Below are positions 8,775-17,691 of a stretch of 64,000 bases of DNA, piece by piece. The stretch is from RYN-230 sp963851025. GTDB taxonomy: Bacteria > Actinomycetota > Actinomycetes > Streptosporangiales > Streptosporangiaceae. Location: the NCBI GenBank assembly GCA_963851025.1, contig CAWKOA010000022.1, positions 186,001-250,000 of the forward strand. Reading direction: 5' to 3'. The notes beneath the pieces were generated by a model. The model made no database searches. It worked only from the letters and a program-made list of their open reading frames with translations, and was not told where the DNA came from. Position 1 is the first letter of the stretch, and each line of letters starts with the position of its first letter. Made by a program: the position numbers and the translations under genes.

Positions 8775-9769
8775 ATGAGTGATTCCTTATGTGTTCAGTG
8801 GTCGTAGGCGATGAGCGATCGCTTGACGGGTTGCGCCGGTCGGCCCAGTTGTGCCAGATGGCGGCGGCCATGGCCAGCAGCCGCTGGGTGATGCGGGCGT
8901 GGACGCCCGCGGTGGTGCGGCCGCCGTGGCGTTCCGGGTCGAGCTGGCCTTTGAGGGTGTCGTTGACCGATTCGATCCACTGGCGGATCCAGCCGATGGA
9001 CCCGTGCCGGGGTGCCTCGTCGCGGCGGTCGGGGCGGACCAGGCGCATGCCGTACCCGCTGGTGACCAGGTCCTCGAAGTCCCGCCCGGCGAAGCCTTTG
9101 TCGCCGATCAGGGTCAGCCCGGCCGCAGCGCGCCGGTGCGGGTGGCGTGCGCGAGCAGTTCGGCGGCGACCTCGCGTTCGCCGATCTTCGGGCTGGCCAG
9201 GCACCAGGCGGCAGGCATCCCGTCCGGGGTGGTGACCAGGTACAGCTTCAGGCCCCAGTACCAGCGCGAATGCGCCGCGCAGTACCCGTAGCCCGCCCAC
9301 CCGGCCAGCTCGGACCGCTTGACGGTCTCCCGCGAGGTGCCGCACGGCACCGGGGTGGCGTCGATCAGCCGCACCTGGTCGTGCCAGGACGGGCACTCGC
9401 GGGCCAGGTGATCCATCACCGCGGCCAGCAGCGGCCCGGCGGCCTTGAGCCGCTTGTGGTAGCCGGGCTGTTTGGGCAGGTAGGGGAACAGGTGCCCGAG
9501 CCGGGCGTAGCAGATGCGCAGCCAGTGGTGCTCCGACCGGGCGCCCAGCAGCACCTGGGCCACCGCCAGGCACGCCAGCTCGGCGTCGGACAGCTGCTTC
9601 GGCCGGCCCGGCCGGCGCTGGCCAGAGGGGATCACATGATCGTCGATCAGCACATACAGTGCCGTCAGGAGGGTGTCGAGGTCTGCAGTCACGAGCGACC
9701 ATCGATGCCCTCCACCCTTTTCATGATCAACCCGACACGCCGCACAGGCCCGGATTGGGAATCACTCAT
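8775..9769 (-). mobile_element. IS982-like insertion sequence, about 995 bp
   Basis: The element has 12-base terminal inverted repeats (ATGAGTGATTCC at 8775-8786 and its complement at 9758-9769) and is flanked by CTAG at 8771-8774 and 9770-9773. Intact copies of the surrounding repeat show a single CTAG or CTATAG at this point, so the CTAG looks like a target duplication. The target is the exact centre of a palindrome. The transposase resembles the IS982 family in size and DDE motif spacing; the family call rests on pattern recognition. Confidence 0.85.
8795..9692 (-). pseudogene. IS982-like DDE transposase, two frameshifts
   Basis: The transposase starts at a GTG (9692) and spans about 300 residues when repaired. 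Catalytic residues are visible: Asp in VRLIDATPV, Asp in LIGDKGFAG and Glu in QWIESVNDTL, followed by the family-like KGQLDPERHGGRT and HARITQRLLAMAAAIWHN. The frame breaks twice: a missing base near 9116-9120 turns RPG-LTLIGDKGF into RPG-stop, and another near 8826 separates RRNP from VKRSLIAYDH at the C-terminus. Neither site shows the A-rich slippery sequence of programmed IS frameshifting. Either the element is dead or these are sequence errors like those in neighbouring conserved genes. Confidence 0.8.
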
Positions 9770-9773
9770 CTAG

Positions 9774-9980
9774 AGGGGGCCCAAATCGAACTGCTGATGG
9801 ACGGGCCGGGCCGCGGTGACGCCAGCCATCACGCCCGACCGAGCCCCAGCCCCTGCCCCGCCGAAGTCACGTCCCACCGGCCCCACCAGTCGCATTGGCC
9901 ACGCGACCGGCCCGCCCCCGCCGCAGCCGGCCCGCCCCCAGCCGGGCCAGCCCATCAGCAGTTAGGATCCGACCCCCTAT
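9774..9980. repeat. 207-bp tandem repeat, copy 2
   Basis: This unit starts at AGGGGGCCCAAATCG and ends at GACCCCCTAT. It is followed head-to-tail by an equally long copy with only a few substitutions. No reading frame in it resembles a protein. The unit carries the two halves of a hairpin at its ends, so each junction between units forms a complete palindrome. Confidence 0.92.
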
Positions 9981-10003
9981 AGGGGGCCCAAATCGAACTG
10001 CTG
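9956..10003. terminator. Hairpin at junction of repeat copies 2 and 3
   Basis: CAGCAGTT pairs with AACTGCTG at the outside and CCCCCT with AGGGGG at the centre, with a mismatched internal segment between them. It is a copy of the hairpin beside typA. Confidence 0.5.
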
Positions 10004-10187
10004 ATGGACGGGCCGGGCCGCGGTGACGCCGGCCATCACGCCCGCCCGAGCCCCAGCCCCTGCCCCGCCGAAGTCACGTCCCACCGGCCCCACCAGTCGC
10101 ATTGGCCACGCGACCGGCCCGCCCCCGCCGCAGCCGGCCCGCCTCCAGCCGGGCCAGCCCGTCAGCAGTTAGGATCCGACCCCCTAG
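9981..10187. repeat. 207-bp tandem repeat, copy 3
   Basis: This is the second full unit, again 207 bases, ending at CCCCCTAG. The first 26 bases of a further unit (10188-10213) run up to seven bases from the typA stop codon. The array may have grown by duplication of the region 3' of typA. Confidence 0.92.
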
Positions 10188-10210
10188 AGGGGGCCCAAAT
10201 CGAACTGCTG
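10163..10210 (-). terminator. Probable typA terminator hairpin
   Basis: A 48-base imperfect palindrome (outer arms CAGCAGTT/AACTGCTG, inner arms CCCCCT/AGGGGG around an AG centre) lies 10 bases downstream of the typA stop. Its position suggests termination of typA; further copies occur in each 207-bp repeat. Confidence 0.55.
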
Positions 10211-10219
10211 GTGGATTGA

Positions 10220-12088
10220 CTACTCGCCGCGGGAGCGGCGGGCCCGGACGCGGAAGCGGTCCTTGGCGTCCAGCACGATCTTGCGCAGCCGGACGGTGGA
10301 CGGCGTGACCTCGGCGCACTCGTCGTCGGAGCAGAACTCCAGGGCCTGCTCGAGGCTCAGCACCCTCGGCGGGACCAGGCGTTCCAGTTCCTCGCCGGTG
10401 GACTGGCGCACGTTGGTGAGCTTGCGCTCCCGGGTGATGTTCACGTCCATGTCGTCCGAGCGCGAGTTCTCGCCGACCAGCATGCCCTCGTAGACCTCGG
10501 TGCCCGGCGCCACGAACAGCGTGCCCCGCTCCTGCAGCGAGAACATGGCGTAGGCGCTGGCCACCCCAGTCCGGTCCGCGACCAGCGACCCGGTCGGGCG
10601 CATCCGCAGCGGCCCGGACCACGGCTCGTACCCCTCGAACACGTGGTGCGCGATGCCGGTGCCGCGGGTGTCGGTGAGGAACTGGGTCCGGAACCCGATC
10701 AGGCCGCGGGAGGGGACGATGAAGTCGAGCCGGACCCAGCCGGTGCCGTGGTTGGTCATGTGCTCCATGCGGCCCTTACGCAGGGCCAGCAGGGTGGTGA
10801 CCGCGCCCAGGTACTCCTCGGGCACGTCCACGGTGAGCCGCTCGACCGGCTCGTGCAGCTTGCCGTCGACCTCGCGGGTGACCACGGTGGGACGGCCGAC
10901 GGTGAGCTCGTAGCCTTCCCGGCGCATCGTCTCCACCAGCACGGCCAGGGCCAGTTCGCCACGGCCCTGGACTTCCCAGGTGTCCGGCCGGTCGGTGGGC
11001 AGCACCCGGAGCGACACGTTGCCGACCAGTTCCCGGTCCAGCCGGTCGCGCACCATCCGCGCGGTGACCTTCGAGCCCTTCTCCCGCCCGACCAGCGGCG
11101 AGGTGTTCACCCCGATGGTCATCGAGATGGCGGGCTCATCCACGGTGATCAGCGGCAGCGGGCGGGGGTCGTCGGGATCGGCCAGCGTCTCGCCGATCAT
11201 GATGTCCGGGATGCCGGCCACCGCGATGATGTCGCCCGGGCCGGCACTCTGGGCCGGCACCCGCTCCAGCGCTTCCGTCCGGAAGAGCTCAGTGATCTTG
11301 ACCTTCTCGATGGAACCATCGCGGCGGCACCAGGCGGCCTGCTGGCCCTTGATGATCTCGCCGGACTCCACCCGGCACAGCGCGATCCGGCCCAGGTAGG
11401 CCGAGGCGTCCAGGTTGGTGACGTGCGCGCGCAGCGGCTCGTCCGGATCGTAGGACGGCGCGGGCACGGTGTCCCGCAGCACCGCGAACAGCGGCTCCAG
11501 GTCGTCCGAGTCAGGCAGGGTGCCGTCCGCCGGGCGGTTCAGCGAGGCCCGGCCGGCCCGCGCGGAGGAGTAGACGATCGGGAACTCGATCTGCTCCTCG
11601 GTGGCGTCCAGGTCGAGGAACAGCTCGTAACAGGCGTCCACCACCTCGGCGATCCGCGCGTCGGGCCGGTCCACCTTGTTGATCACGAGGATGACCGGCA
11701 GCTTCGCCTCCAGCGTCTTGCGGAGCACGAACCGGGTCTGCGGCAGCGGGCCCTCGCTGGCGTCCACCAGCAGCAGCACCCCGTCCACCATGGACAGGCC
11801 GCGCTCCACCTCGCCGCCGAAGTCGGCGTGACCGGGGGTGTCCACGATGTTGATGGTCAGCCCGCCGTGCGCCACCGCGGTGTTCTTGGCCAGGATCGTG
11901 ATGCCCTTTTCCCGCTCCAGGTCACCGGAGTCGAGGACCCGGTCGGCGACCTGGGCGCCGACGCGGAATGCCCCGGACTGCCAAAGCATGGCGTCCACCA
12001 GCGTCGTCTTGCCGTGGTCGACGTGCGCGACGATGGCCACGTTGCGCAGTTCGTCACGGGTGGCGAGCTGGGTCTGGCGAGCGGGCAT
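10220..12088 (-). CDS. typA: Ribosome-associated translational GTPase TypA/BipA
   Basis: TypA/BipA is an EF-G-like GTPase that binds the 70S ribosome and aids large-subunit assembly and stress or cold adaptation. At 622 residues it has the usual length. G1 is AHVDHGKTT (residues about 21-29), the G2 region is EREKGITI, G3 is DTPGHADF, and G4 is NKVD. The EF-G-like domains III and V and the family's C-terminal domain follow, with the hallmark FIVPSRGLIGFRTQFLTDTRG. The ATG at 12088 leads directly into the conserved N-terminus. It is followed by the 207-bp repeat array and preceded 58 bases upstream by the K+ channel gene on the same strand. Confidence 0.96.
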   Translation of the reverse strand: MPARQTQLATRDELRNVAIVAHVDHGKTTLVDAMLWQSGAFRVGAQVADRVLDSGDLEREKGITILAKNTAVAHGGLTINIVDTPGHADFGGEVERGLSMVDGVLLLVDASEGPLPQTRFVLRKTLEAKLPVILVINKVDRPDARIAEVVDACYELFLDLDATEEQIEFPIVYSSARAGRASLNRPADGTLPDSDDLEPLFAVLRDTVPAPSYDPDEPLRAHVTNLDASAYLGRIALCRVESGEIIKGQQAAWCRRDGSIEKVKITELFRTEALERVPAQSAGPGDIIAVAGIPDIMIGETLADPDDPRPLPLITVDEPAISMTIGVNTSPLVGREKGSKVTARMVRDRLDRELVGNVSLRVLPTDRPDTWEVQGRGELALAVLVETMRREGYELTVGRPTVVTREVDGKLHEPVERLTVDVPEEYLGAVTTLLALRKGRMEHMTNHGTGWVRLDFIVPSRGLIGFRTQFLTDTRGTGIAHHVFEGYEPWSGPLRMRPTGSLVADRTGVASAYAMFSLQERGTLFVAPGTEVYEGMLVGENSRSDDMDVNITRERKLTNVRQSTGEELERLVPPRVLSLEQALEFCSDDECAEVTPSTVRLRKIVLDAKDRFRVRARRSRGE

Positions 12089-12146
12089 ACGGGAATCTCA
12101 TTTACGTTCGGAAGTGGGAGCGGCGCATACTGGCGCCAGCCCCATT

Positions 12147-13994
12147 CTATTCGCTGCTGATCACCGGGTTATCCGACGGCTGCTGCTGGCCGGGCCCGGG
12201 GGTCGGGCGGTCCCGGCGGAGCACGGCGAGCAGTTCCTCGTAGGGGCCGATCAGGTAGGCCTCGTCCCCGGCCCGCAGCCGGGTGCCGCGGCGCGGCGGG
12301 TGCTCCAGGTAGCCCTGGTCGAACGTCCGGCTGATGGCCAGGATCCGGGTCCGGGCGCCCAGGTCCCGCATGGCCAGCCCGTCGAGGCCGCCGCCGCGGG
12401 TCACCTTGAGCCGCGCCACCAGCAGCGGCTCGTCACCCACGTAGAACGTGTTCAGCACGTCCAGGCCGAGGGCCGCGCCGACGAACCAGGGCGCGGCGAG
12501 GGCCGCGGTGGAGCGGACGTTGCGGAACCCGAAGTTGTGCCGGACCGAGCGGGCCAGCTGCGGGTCGAACATGCGCAGCACCACGGGCGTGCGGTCCCAG
12601 CGCGCCCCGAGCTGGTCGCGCACGGCCAGGCCTGTTTCCAGGTTGGCCAGGTCGTCGCTGGTCAGCACGGCCACGGCCGAGGCGCTGGCCAGGCTGACCG
12701 ACTCCAGCGTCTCCGGCAGGGTGGCGTCCGCGATGACCACCGGCACGCCGAGGGACCGGGCCTGGCTGAGGTGCCGGTTGCCGTCGTGCTTCTCCACTAC
12801 GACCACGTCGCTGCCCGCGGCGACCAGCCGGGCGGCGGCCTGCATGCCGACCGAGCCCAGCCCGATGACCAGCACGTGGCCGCGCAGCCCGGTGATCCGG
12901 CGGCGCCCCAGGGATTCCTCGATACGCCGGCTGACCAGCATGTTGGTGAGCATGGCGAAGAACACCGCGACGAACAGGGCGCCGAGCAGCATCAGCAGGA
13001 TCGCCCCGCCGATCAGCCACGGGCTCTGACTCCGGAACGAGAAGTCGCCGTAGCCGACCGTGGTGACCGTCTCCACGGTGAAGTACGCCGCGTCTACCAG
13101 CGGGATGTGATGGCCATCGGCCAGCCGGAAGGCCAGCCGCAGGATCACCGTGGACCCGATGATGACGGTGAACAGCGCGAGCAGCGCGATCACCAGCCTG
13201 CGGTCCACGGCGTTGAGCAGCGACACGGCCAGGTGCCGCAGGTACGCCGCGGCCCTGGCGGGCCGGGCGGGCCGCCCGGCCGCGGCGCGGGGCTCCTGGT
13301 GCGGGCCGGTCACCCCCGACACCCGCAGCTCGTCAGGGGTCCCGATCAGCGTCACGCCGTCGCCGGGCCCGACCCGGTGATCCCGGCCGGGGCAGATCAC
13401 CACATCGCTGCCGTCCGCGGGCAGCACGGCGATCGGGGCCAGCGCCCCGTACAGTTCACGCAGCGTGGCCGGGGCGGAGGCGATGGTCCGTGCGGCGGCG
13501 AACCGCTCGCCCGCCAGCCTGATCTCCTGGACCCCGGTCCGCAGGCACGCTTCGGTGATCGACGGGGCGGACAGCCCGGCGACGTCGAGCACCGAGATGG
13601 CGATCCGGGCCAGCGCCCGGCCGACGGCCGGGTTGCTGAGCTGCACGACGACCCGCACGTCGGCGCGCAGTTCCCGGGTCAGCAGGGCCGTCTCCAGCGT
13701 GCGGAGATCGTCTTCCTGGGCGCAGATCACCGCCTCGGCCCCGGCCAGCCCGGCCTCGGCCAGGACCTCGGCCGACCGGGAACTGCCCGCGATGTGCGGG
13801 ATACCCCAGCCGATCAGGTTGCGGGCCTGCCTCAGGTCCGGGTGGTCATCGATGACGACGGTCGGCACACCGGAGGCGTTGAGCAGCTCGACGATGCGCA
13901 ACCCGACGCCGTGCAGGCCGCAGACGATCACGTGCCCGCGCCACCCCGCGTATGTGCTGCTCACCCCGTGCATCCTCACCTGCGCAGATGTCAT
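12147..13994 (-). CDS. Potassium channel with RCK (TrkA-N) domains on both sides of the pore
   Basis: The 615-residue protein has an N-terminal TrkA-N Rossmann domain (HVIVCGLHGVGLRIVELL, residues 21-38), a TrkA-C-like stretch ending near residue 225, a two-helix pore module (about 265-352) with the canonical filter TTVGYGDF (311-318), and a second TrkA-N domain (HVLVIGLGSVGMQAAARL, about 373-390) with its own TrkA-C segment. It should be a K+-selective channel gated by nucleotide or ligand binding to the RCK units. The start is uncertain: ATG 13994 is used, while the ATG at 13973 (MHGVSSTYAGW) is also possible. It diverges from the redox operon at 14113. Confidence 0.85.
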   Translation of the reverse strand: MTSAQVRMHGVSSTYAGWRGHVIVCGLHGVGLRIVELLNASGVPTVVIDDHPDLRQARNLIGWGIPHIAGSSRSAEVLAEAGLAGAEAVICAQEDDLRTLETALLTRELRADVRVVVQLSNPAVGRALARIAISVLDVAGLSAPSITEACLRTGVQEIRLAGERFAAARTIASAPATLRELYGALAPIAVLPADGSDVVICPGRDHRVGPGDGVTLIGTPDELRVSGVTGPHQEPRAAAGRPARPARAAAYLRHLAVSLLNAVDRRLVIALLALFTVIIGSTVILRLAFRLADGHHIPLVDAAYFTVETVTTVGYGDFSFRSQSPWLIGGAILLMLLGALFVAVFFAMLTNMLVSRRIEESLGRRRITGLRGHVLVIGLGSVGMQAAARLVAAGSDVVVVEKHDGNRHLSQARSLGVPVVIADATLPETLESVSLASASAVAVLTSDDLANLETGLAVRDQLGARWDRTPVVLRMFDPQLARSVRHNFGFRNVRSTAALAAPWFVGAALGLDVLNTFYVGDEPLLVARLKVTRGGGLDGLAMRDLGARTRILAISRTFDQGYLEHPPRRGTRLRAGDEAYLIGPYEELLAVLRRDRPTPGPGQQQPSDNPVISSE

Positions 13995-14112
13995 GGATGT
14001 TAACGACATGTCTCGCAGGGGGACAGCCTGGATCGTGCGCACCGGCGCGGCAAACGGCTCTTGAGCCATTCTTGGCGGGCTCTTAACCTGGATTCCGCTG
14101 GAATGACGTCCC

Positions 14113-14607
14113 ATGCGTGACAGATATCCGCCGCACGGGCACGACCAGGAATGGCCTGGTGCCAGCTCGTCCCGGCCTGAGATACCCCCGCCCAGCGATC
14201 CCACCCTGCGTTTCGACGAACCGCCGGGTGGCAGCAGGTCCCAGGGCCTGCGCCGGCTTTCCCGGCTGACCTGGCGCACGACCCAGCTGAGCGCGATCGC
14301 CGCCGCGGCCTTCGCGGTGCTTTTCGCGCGCAGCGCACCGGTGCACACGGCCAGCAGCCAGACCGTGGTGAAGCCGTCCGCGGCCGCCACCCCCACCCCG
14401 ACCCCCACCGCCACGCACACGCATGCGGCCAGGAAGCACAAGGCCCGCAAGGCGCCGGCCAGCGCGCAGGCGTCCCCGGCCGCGACCCAGCCGGCCGCCG
14501 CACCGCCGCCGTCGCCCACCCTGGCCCCGCCGAGCACGCCGCCCGCGCCGGCCCCGGCGCCGAGCCCGGTGCAGAGCACTTCCAGCGGATCGACTGGTGG
14601 CGGATGA
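14113..14607 (+). CDS. Membrane-anchored Pro/Ala-rich protein, first gene of a redox operon
   Basis: The 164-residue protein has a cytoplasmic N-terminus of about 55 residues, one hydrophobic segment (LSAIAAAAFAVLFA, about 59-72), then a low-complexity tail rich in Pro, Ala, Thr and Lys/His (TPTPTPTATHTHAARKHKARK, PPPSPTLAPPSTPPAPAPAPSP). I do not recognise a domain. In particular there is no FMN-binding flavinylation motif, although its neighbour is ApbE. Its stop overlaps the start of apbE by four bases (ATGA), so the two are coupled. An extracellular spacer or anchor role for the redox complex is inference. No clear Shine-Dalgarno precedes the ATG. Confidence 0.7.
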   Translation: MRDRYPPHGHDQEWPGASSSRPEIPPPSDPTLRFDEPPGGSRSQGLRRLSRLTWRTTQLSAIAAAAFAVLFARSAPVHTASSQTVVKPSAAATPTPTPTATHTHAARKHKARKAPASAQASPAATQPAAAPPPSPTLAPPSTPPAPAPAPSPVQSTSSGSTGGG

Positions 14608-15712
14608 GACGGGCCACCCACAGATCGCCGGGCCCGGACGGACCTGCCCCCGCGCCGTCCGGGCCTGGTGCCGGAACGCCCCGGCCCGTCCCCGGGACGT
14701 CCCGGCCCCCCGTCACCCCGGCCGGGCACGACACCGGCCCGGCTGGGGTGACCTTCCCGGCGCTGGGCACCGTGGCGTCGGTGCTGGTCACCGACCCCGG
14801 CGCGCGCGACGCCGCGGCGGCCATGCTGGCCGCTGAGCTGTCCGCCATCGACGCGGCCTGTTCCCGGTTCCGGGCCGATTCCGAGCTGTCCCGGCTCAAC
14901 CGGGCCGGCGGCCGCGAGCTCACGATCAGCCCGCTGCTCACCGAGGCCCTGGCCACCGCGCTCACCGCCGCCCGGGCGACGGACGGCGACGTGGACCCGA
15001 CGTGCGGCCGGTCGCTGATCGGCCTCGGCTACGACCGGGACTTCGCGGAGGTCCGCCGGGGCGCCGGGCCCGCCGGGATCGACATCACGCCCGCGGCGGG
15101 CTGGATGGCCGTGGAACTCGACGCGGCGCGGCGGGTGGCCCGGGTGCCGGACGGCGTGGTGCTCGACCTCGGCGCGACCGCCAAGGCCCTGGCGGCTGAC
15201 CGCGCCGCGGTCCTCATCGCGGCGCAGGCCGGCTGCGGCGTCCTGGTCAACCTGGGCGGGGACATCCGGGTGGCCGGCCCGCCGCCGGCCGGCGGCTGGC
15301 CCATCGGGATCGCGGACGACGCGGACTACGGCGGCGTCCCGCCCGGCAGCAGGCCCGCCTGCGCGGTCATCATCACCAGCGGCGGCCTCGCCACCTCCAG
15401 CCCCCTGGTCCGGGCCTGGCGCCGGGGCACAGCGGAACTGCATCACATCGTCCAGCCCGCTACCGGCCTGCCCGCCGCCACGTGCTGGCGCGCGGTGAGC
15501 GTGACCGCCGCCAGCTGCGTGGACGCGAACGCGGCCAGCACGGCCGCGATCATCCGCGGCGAGCAGGCCCCGCAGTGGCTGGCCAGCCTGCGCCTGCCGG
15601 CCCGGCTGGTCCGCCGCGACGGGACAGCGCTGGCGGTGGCCGGCTGGCCGGCGGAGCCAGGCGGCGCCGGGCCGGCGCCGGCGGCCAGGTCCCCGCCAGG
15701 TGCCCGGCATGA
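14604..15712 (+). CDS. apbE: ApbE-family FMN transferase, probable frameshift near the 3' end
   Basis: ApbE enzymes move FMN from FAD onto a Thr/Ser of exported redox proteins. The N-terminus is a Pro-rich leader of about 50 residues; the catalytic domain shows FPALGTVASVLV, LSAIDAACSRFRADSELSRLN, DGDVDPTCG, VVLDLGATAKALAADRAA and LVNLGGDIRVAG, followed by ITSGGLATSS and HHIVQPATGLPA. All are family hallmarks, including the Mg/FAD-binding G-G-D. The frame in use has no stop until 16754, but the alternative frame ends at 15712 with an ATGA overlap onto the next gene, so I infer a one-base shift between about 15660 and 15705. No substrate protein with a flavinylation motif is visible nearby. 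Confidence 0.85.
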
Positions 15713-16332
15713 CGCTGAGCTTCAGCGGCCCCGGGCTGTGGTACGCCACCCGGGCCGCTGGCCTGGTCACCCTGCTGCTGCTGACCGCCAGCGTGCTGCT
15801 GGGCGTGCTGACCGCCGGGCGCTTCAGCAGTCCCCGGTGGCCGCGGTTCCTTACCGCGGGCCTGCACCGCAACATCTCGCTGCTGGCGCTGGCCTTCGTG
15901 GTGCTGCACGTCGGCACCACGGTGCTCGACTCCTACACCTCCATCCAGCTGAGCGCCGCGTTCATCCCGTTCATCTCCGGTTACAAGCGCATCTGGGTGG
16001 GGCTGGGCGCGGTGGCGCTGGACCTGCTCATCGCCGTGCTGGCCACCAGCCTGGCCCGGATCAGGCTGGGTCACCGGGCCTGGCGGCTGGTCCACTGGTG
16101 CGGGTACGCCTGCTGGCCTACGGCGGTCGCGCACGGCGTGGGCGCAGGCACCGACGCCCGCACCTCCTGGGCGGCCGCGATGACGGCCGGCTGCGTGGCC
16201 GCCGTGGCCGCGGCGGTCGCCTGGCGGATGCTGCAGCGCTGGCCGGAACGCCGGGTGCTGCGGCTCAGCCTGATGACCGCCGCCGCGGTGGGCCTGCCCG
16301 CCGTCCTGTCGCTGAGCGGGTACCACTGGTGA
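15709..16332 (+). CDS. Ferric-reductase-like transmembrane heme protein
   Basis: This 207-residue integral membrane protein has five or six hydrophobic helices in the ferric reductase-like transmembrane layout. Candidate heme-b ligands lie in pairs: HRN and LHVG in helices near residues 50 and 66, and HWCGY and AHGVG near residues 128 and 142. It should move electrons across the membrane. The ATG at 15709 overlaps the repaired end of apbE (ATGA), and its stop overlaps the GTG start of the nuoF-like gene, so the whole operon is translationally coupled. Related proteins include MsrQ/YedZ and the membrane part of NADPH oxidases; the terminal acceptor here is unknown. Confidence 0.8.
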   Translation: MTLSFSGPGLWYATRAAGLVTLLLLTASVLLGVLTAGRFSSPRWPRFLTAGLHRNISLLALAFVVLHVGTTVLDSYTSIQLSAAFIPFISGYKRIWVGLGAVALDLLIAVLATSLARIRLGHRAWRLVHWCGYACWPTAVAHGVGAGTDARTSWAAAMTAGCVAAVAAAVAWRMLQRWPERRVLRLSLMTAAAVGLPAVLSLSGYHW

Positions 16333-17691
16333 GCGCGCGGCTGGCCCGGTCCCGTCCGGCCCAGGCCGGGACGCTCGCGATCTCGCCCTACGGCCCGCCG
16401 CAGCAGCGGCTGCCCCGCCTGCTGGCCGGCATCCGCTACGACCGGCCGGCCAGCCTGCGCGACCACGAGCGGTACTACGGCCGGCTTCCGCTGCGCGGGC
16501 ACAGCGGCCGGGAACGCCCGGAACGCCTGATCGACACGGTGGAGCGGTCCGGCCTCACCGGCCGGGGCGGGGCCGGCTTCCCGACCGGCCGGAAGATGCG
16601 CTCGGTGGCCGGCCGGCGGGGTCCGGCCGTGGTGCTGGCCAACGGGGCGGAAGGCGAGCCGGCCAGCGGCAAGGACCGGCTGCTGCTGACCCGCCTGCCG
16701 CACCTGGTGATGGACGGGATCACGCTGGCGGCGGACGCGGTCGGGGCGCGGTGAGGCCATCTTGTGCGTGCACCGCCAGGAGACCGGCCTGCTGGCCAGC
16801 CTGCAGCAGGCCGCCGCGGAGCGGCACAGCGCGGGGACCGACCCGGTGCCGATCGAGATAGCCGGGATCCCCGGCCGGTACGTGTCCAGCGAGCAGACGG
16901 CCATCGCCTCGTTCCTGGGCGGCGGCCCCGGCAAGCCGGCGTTCACCCCGCCCCGGCTGGACGAACGGGGCCTGCGCGGCCGCCCCACGCTGGAGAACAA
17001 CGTCGAGACGCTGGCCCACCTGGCGCTGATCGCCCGCTACGGGGACGGCTGGTTCCGCAGCCTCGGGCTCCCCGCTGCGACCGGGTCGGCCCTGGTCACC
17101 GTGGGCGGCGCCGTCGCCCGGCCCGGTGTCTACGAGATCGGGCTCGGCACTCCCATCGGGGACGTCGTCATGATGGCCGGCGGGCCGGCCGAGAGGCCGC
17201 AGGCGCTGCTCGTCGGGGGCTACTTCGGCGCGTGGCTGCCCGCCGGGTACGCCTGGCAGATCCCGCTGTGCCAGCCGGCGCTGCGGGCGGCGGGCGGCGC
17301 CATGGGCGCGGGCATCGTGATCTGCCTGCCCGCGACCGCCTGCGGCCTGGCCGAGACCGCCCGGGTGGTGCGCTATCTCGCCGAGGAGAGCGCCGGCCAG
17401 TGCGGGCCCTGCGTGTTCGGGCTGCCCGCGCTGGCGGAGGCCCTGGCCGACCTGGCCTTCCATGGCGGCCGCGGCCGGGCCGTGGACCAGATCAGCCGGC
17501 TCCTGCCGGTCATCGAGGGCCGCGGTGCCTGCCGCCACCCCGATGGGGCCACCCAGCTGGTCCGCAGCGCGCTGCGGACGTTCACGGCCGACGCACGGTG
17601 GCATGACCAGCACGGGCCCTGCCACGGGATACAGCGCGGCCCGCTGCTCCCGGTGCCCGGGGACGACGAACGGGAATGGGACTGGAAATGA
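16329..17691 (+). CDS. NuoF-like NADH/flavin oxidoreductase with SLBB domain, one frameshift
   Basis: This is a stand-alone homologue of the 51-kDa complex I subunit, expected to bind FMN and NAD(P)H. GRGGAGFPTGRKM and NGAEGEPASGKDR are the flavin/nucleotide loops, GRPTLENNVETLAHL and the SLBB-like TVGGAVARPGVYEI follow, and the Fe-S segment reads ESAGQCGPC ... GACRHP. Complex I NuoF has ESCGKCTPC, so the first cluster ligand appears as Ala here. An extra T at 16752 breaks the frame; removing it joins AVGAR to EAILCVHRQETG. The start is the GTG overlapping the previous stop. The end overlaps the ferredoxin start (ATGA). No other complex I genes are nearby. Confidence 0.85.

Noticed and set aside
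8795..9692. Programmed frameshift in the transposase
   Set aside because: The two break sites are in G/C-rich codons without an A-rich slippery heptamer, and two breaks are one too many for a programmed event.
13995..15920. Extension of the K+ channel frame to 1,257 residues
   Set aside because: The extra part runs antisense through apbE and the Pro-rich gene; the channel's own start near 13994 is sufficient.
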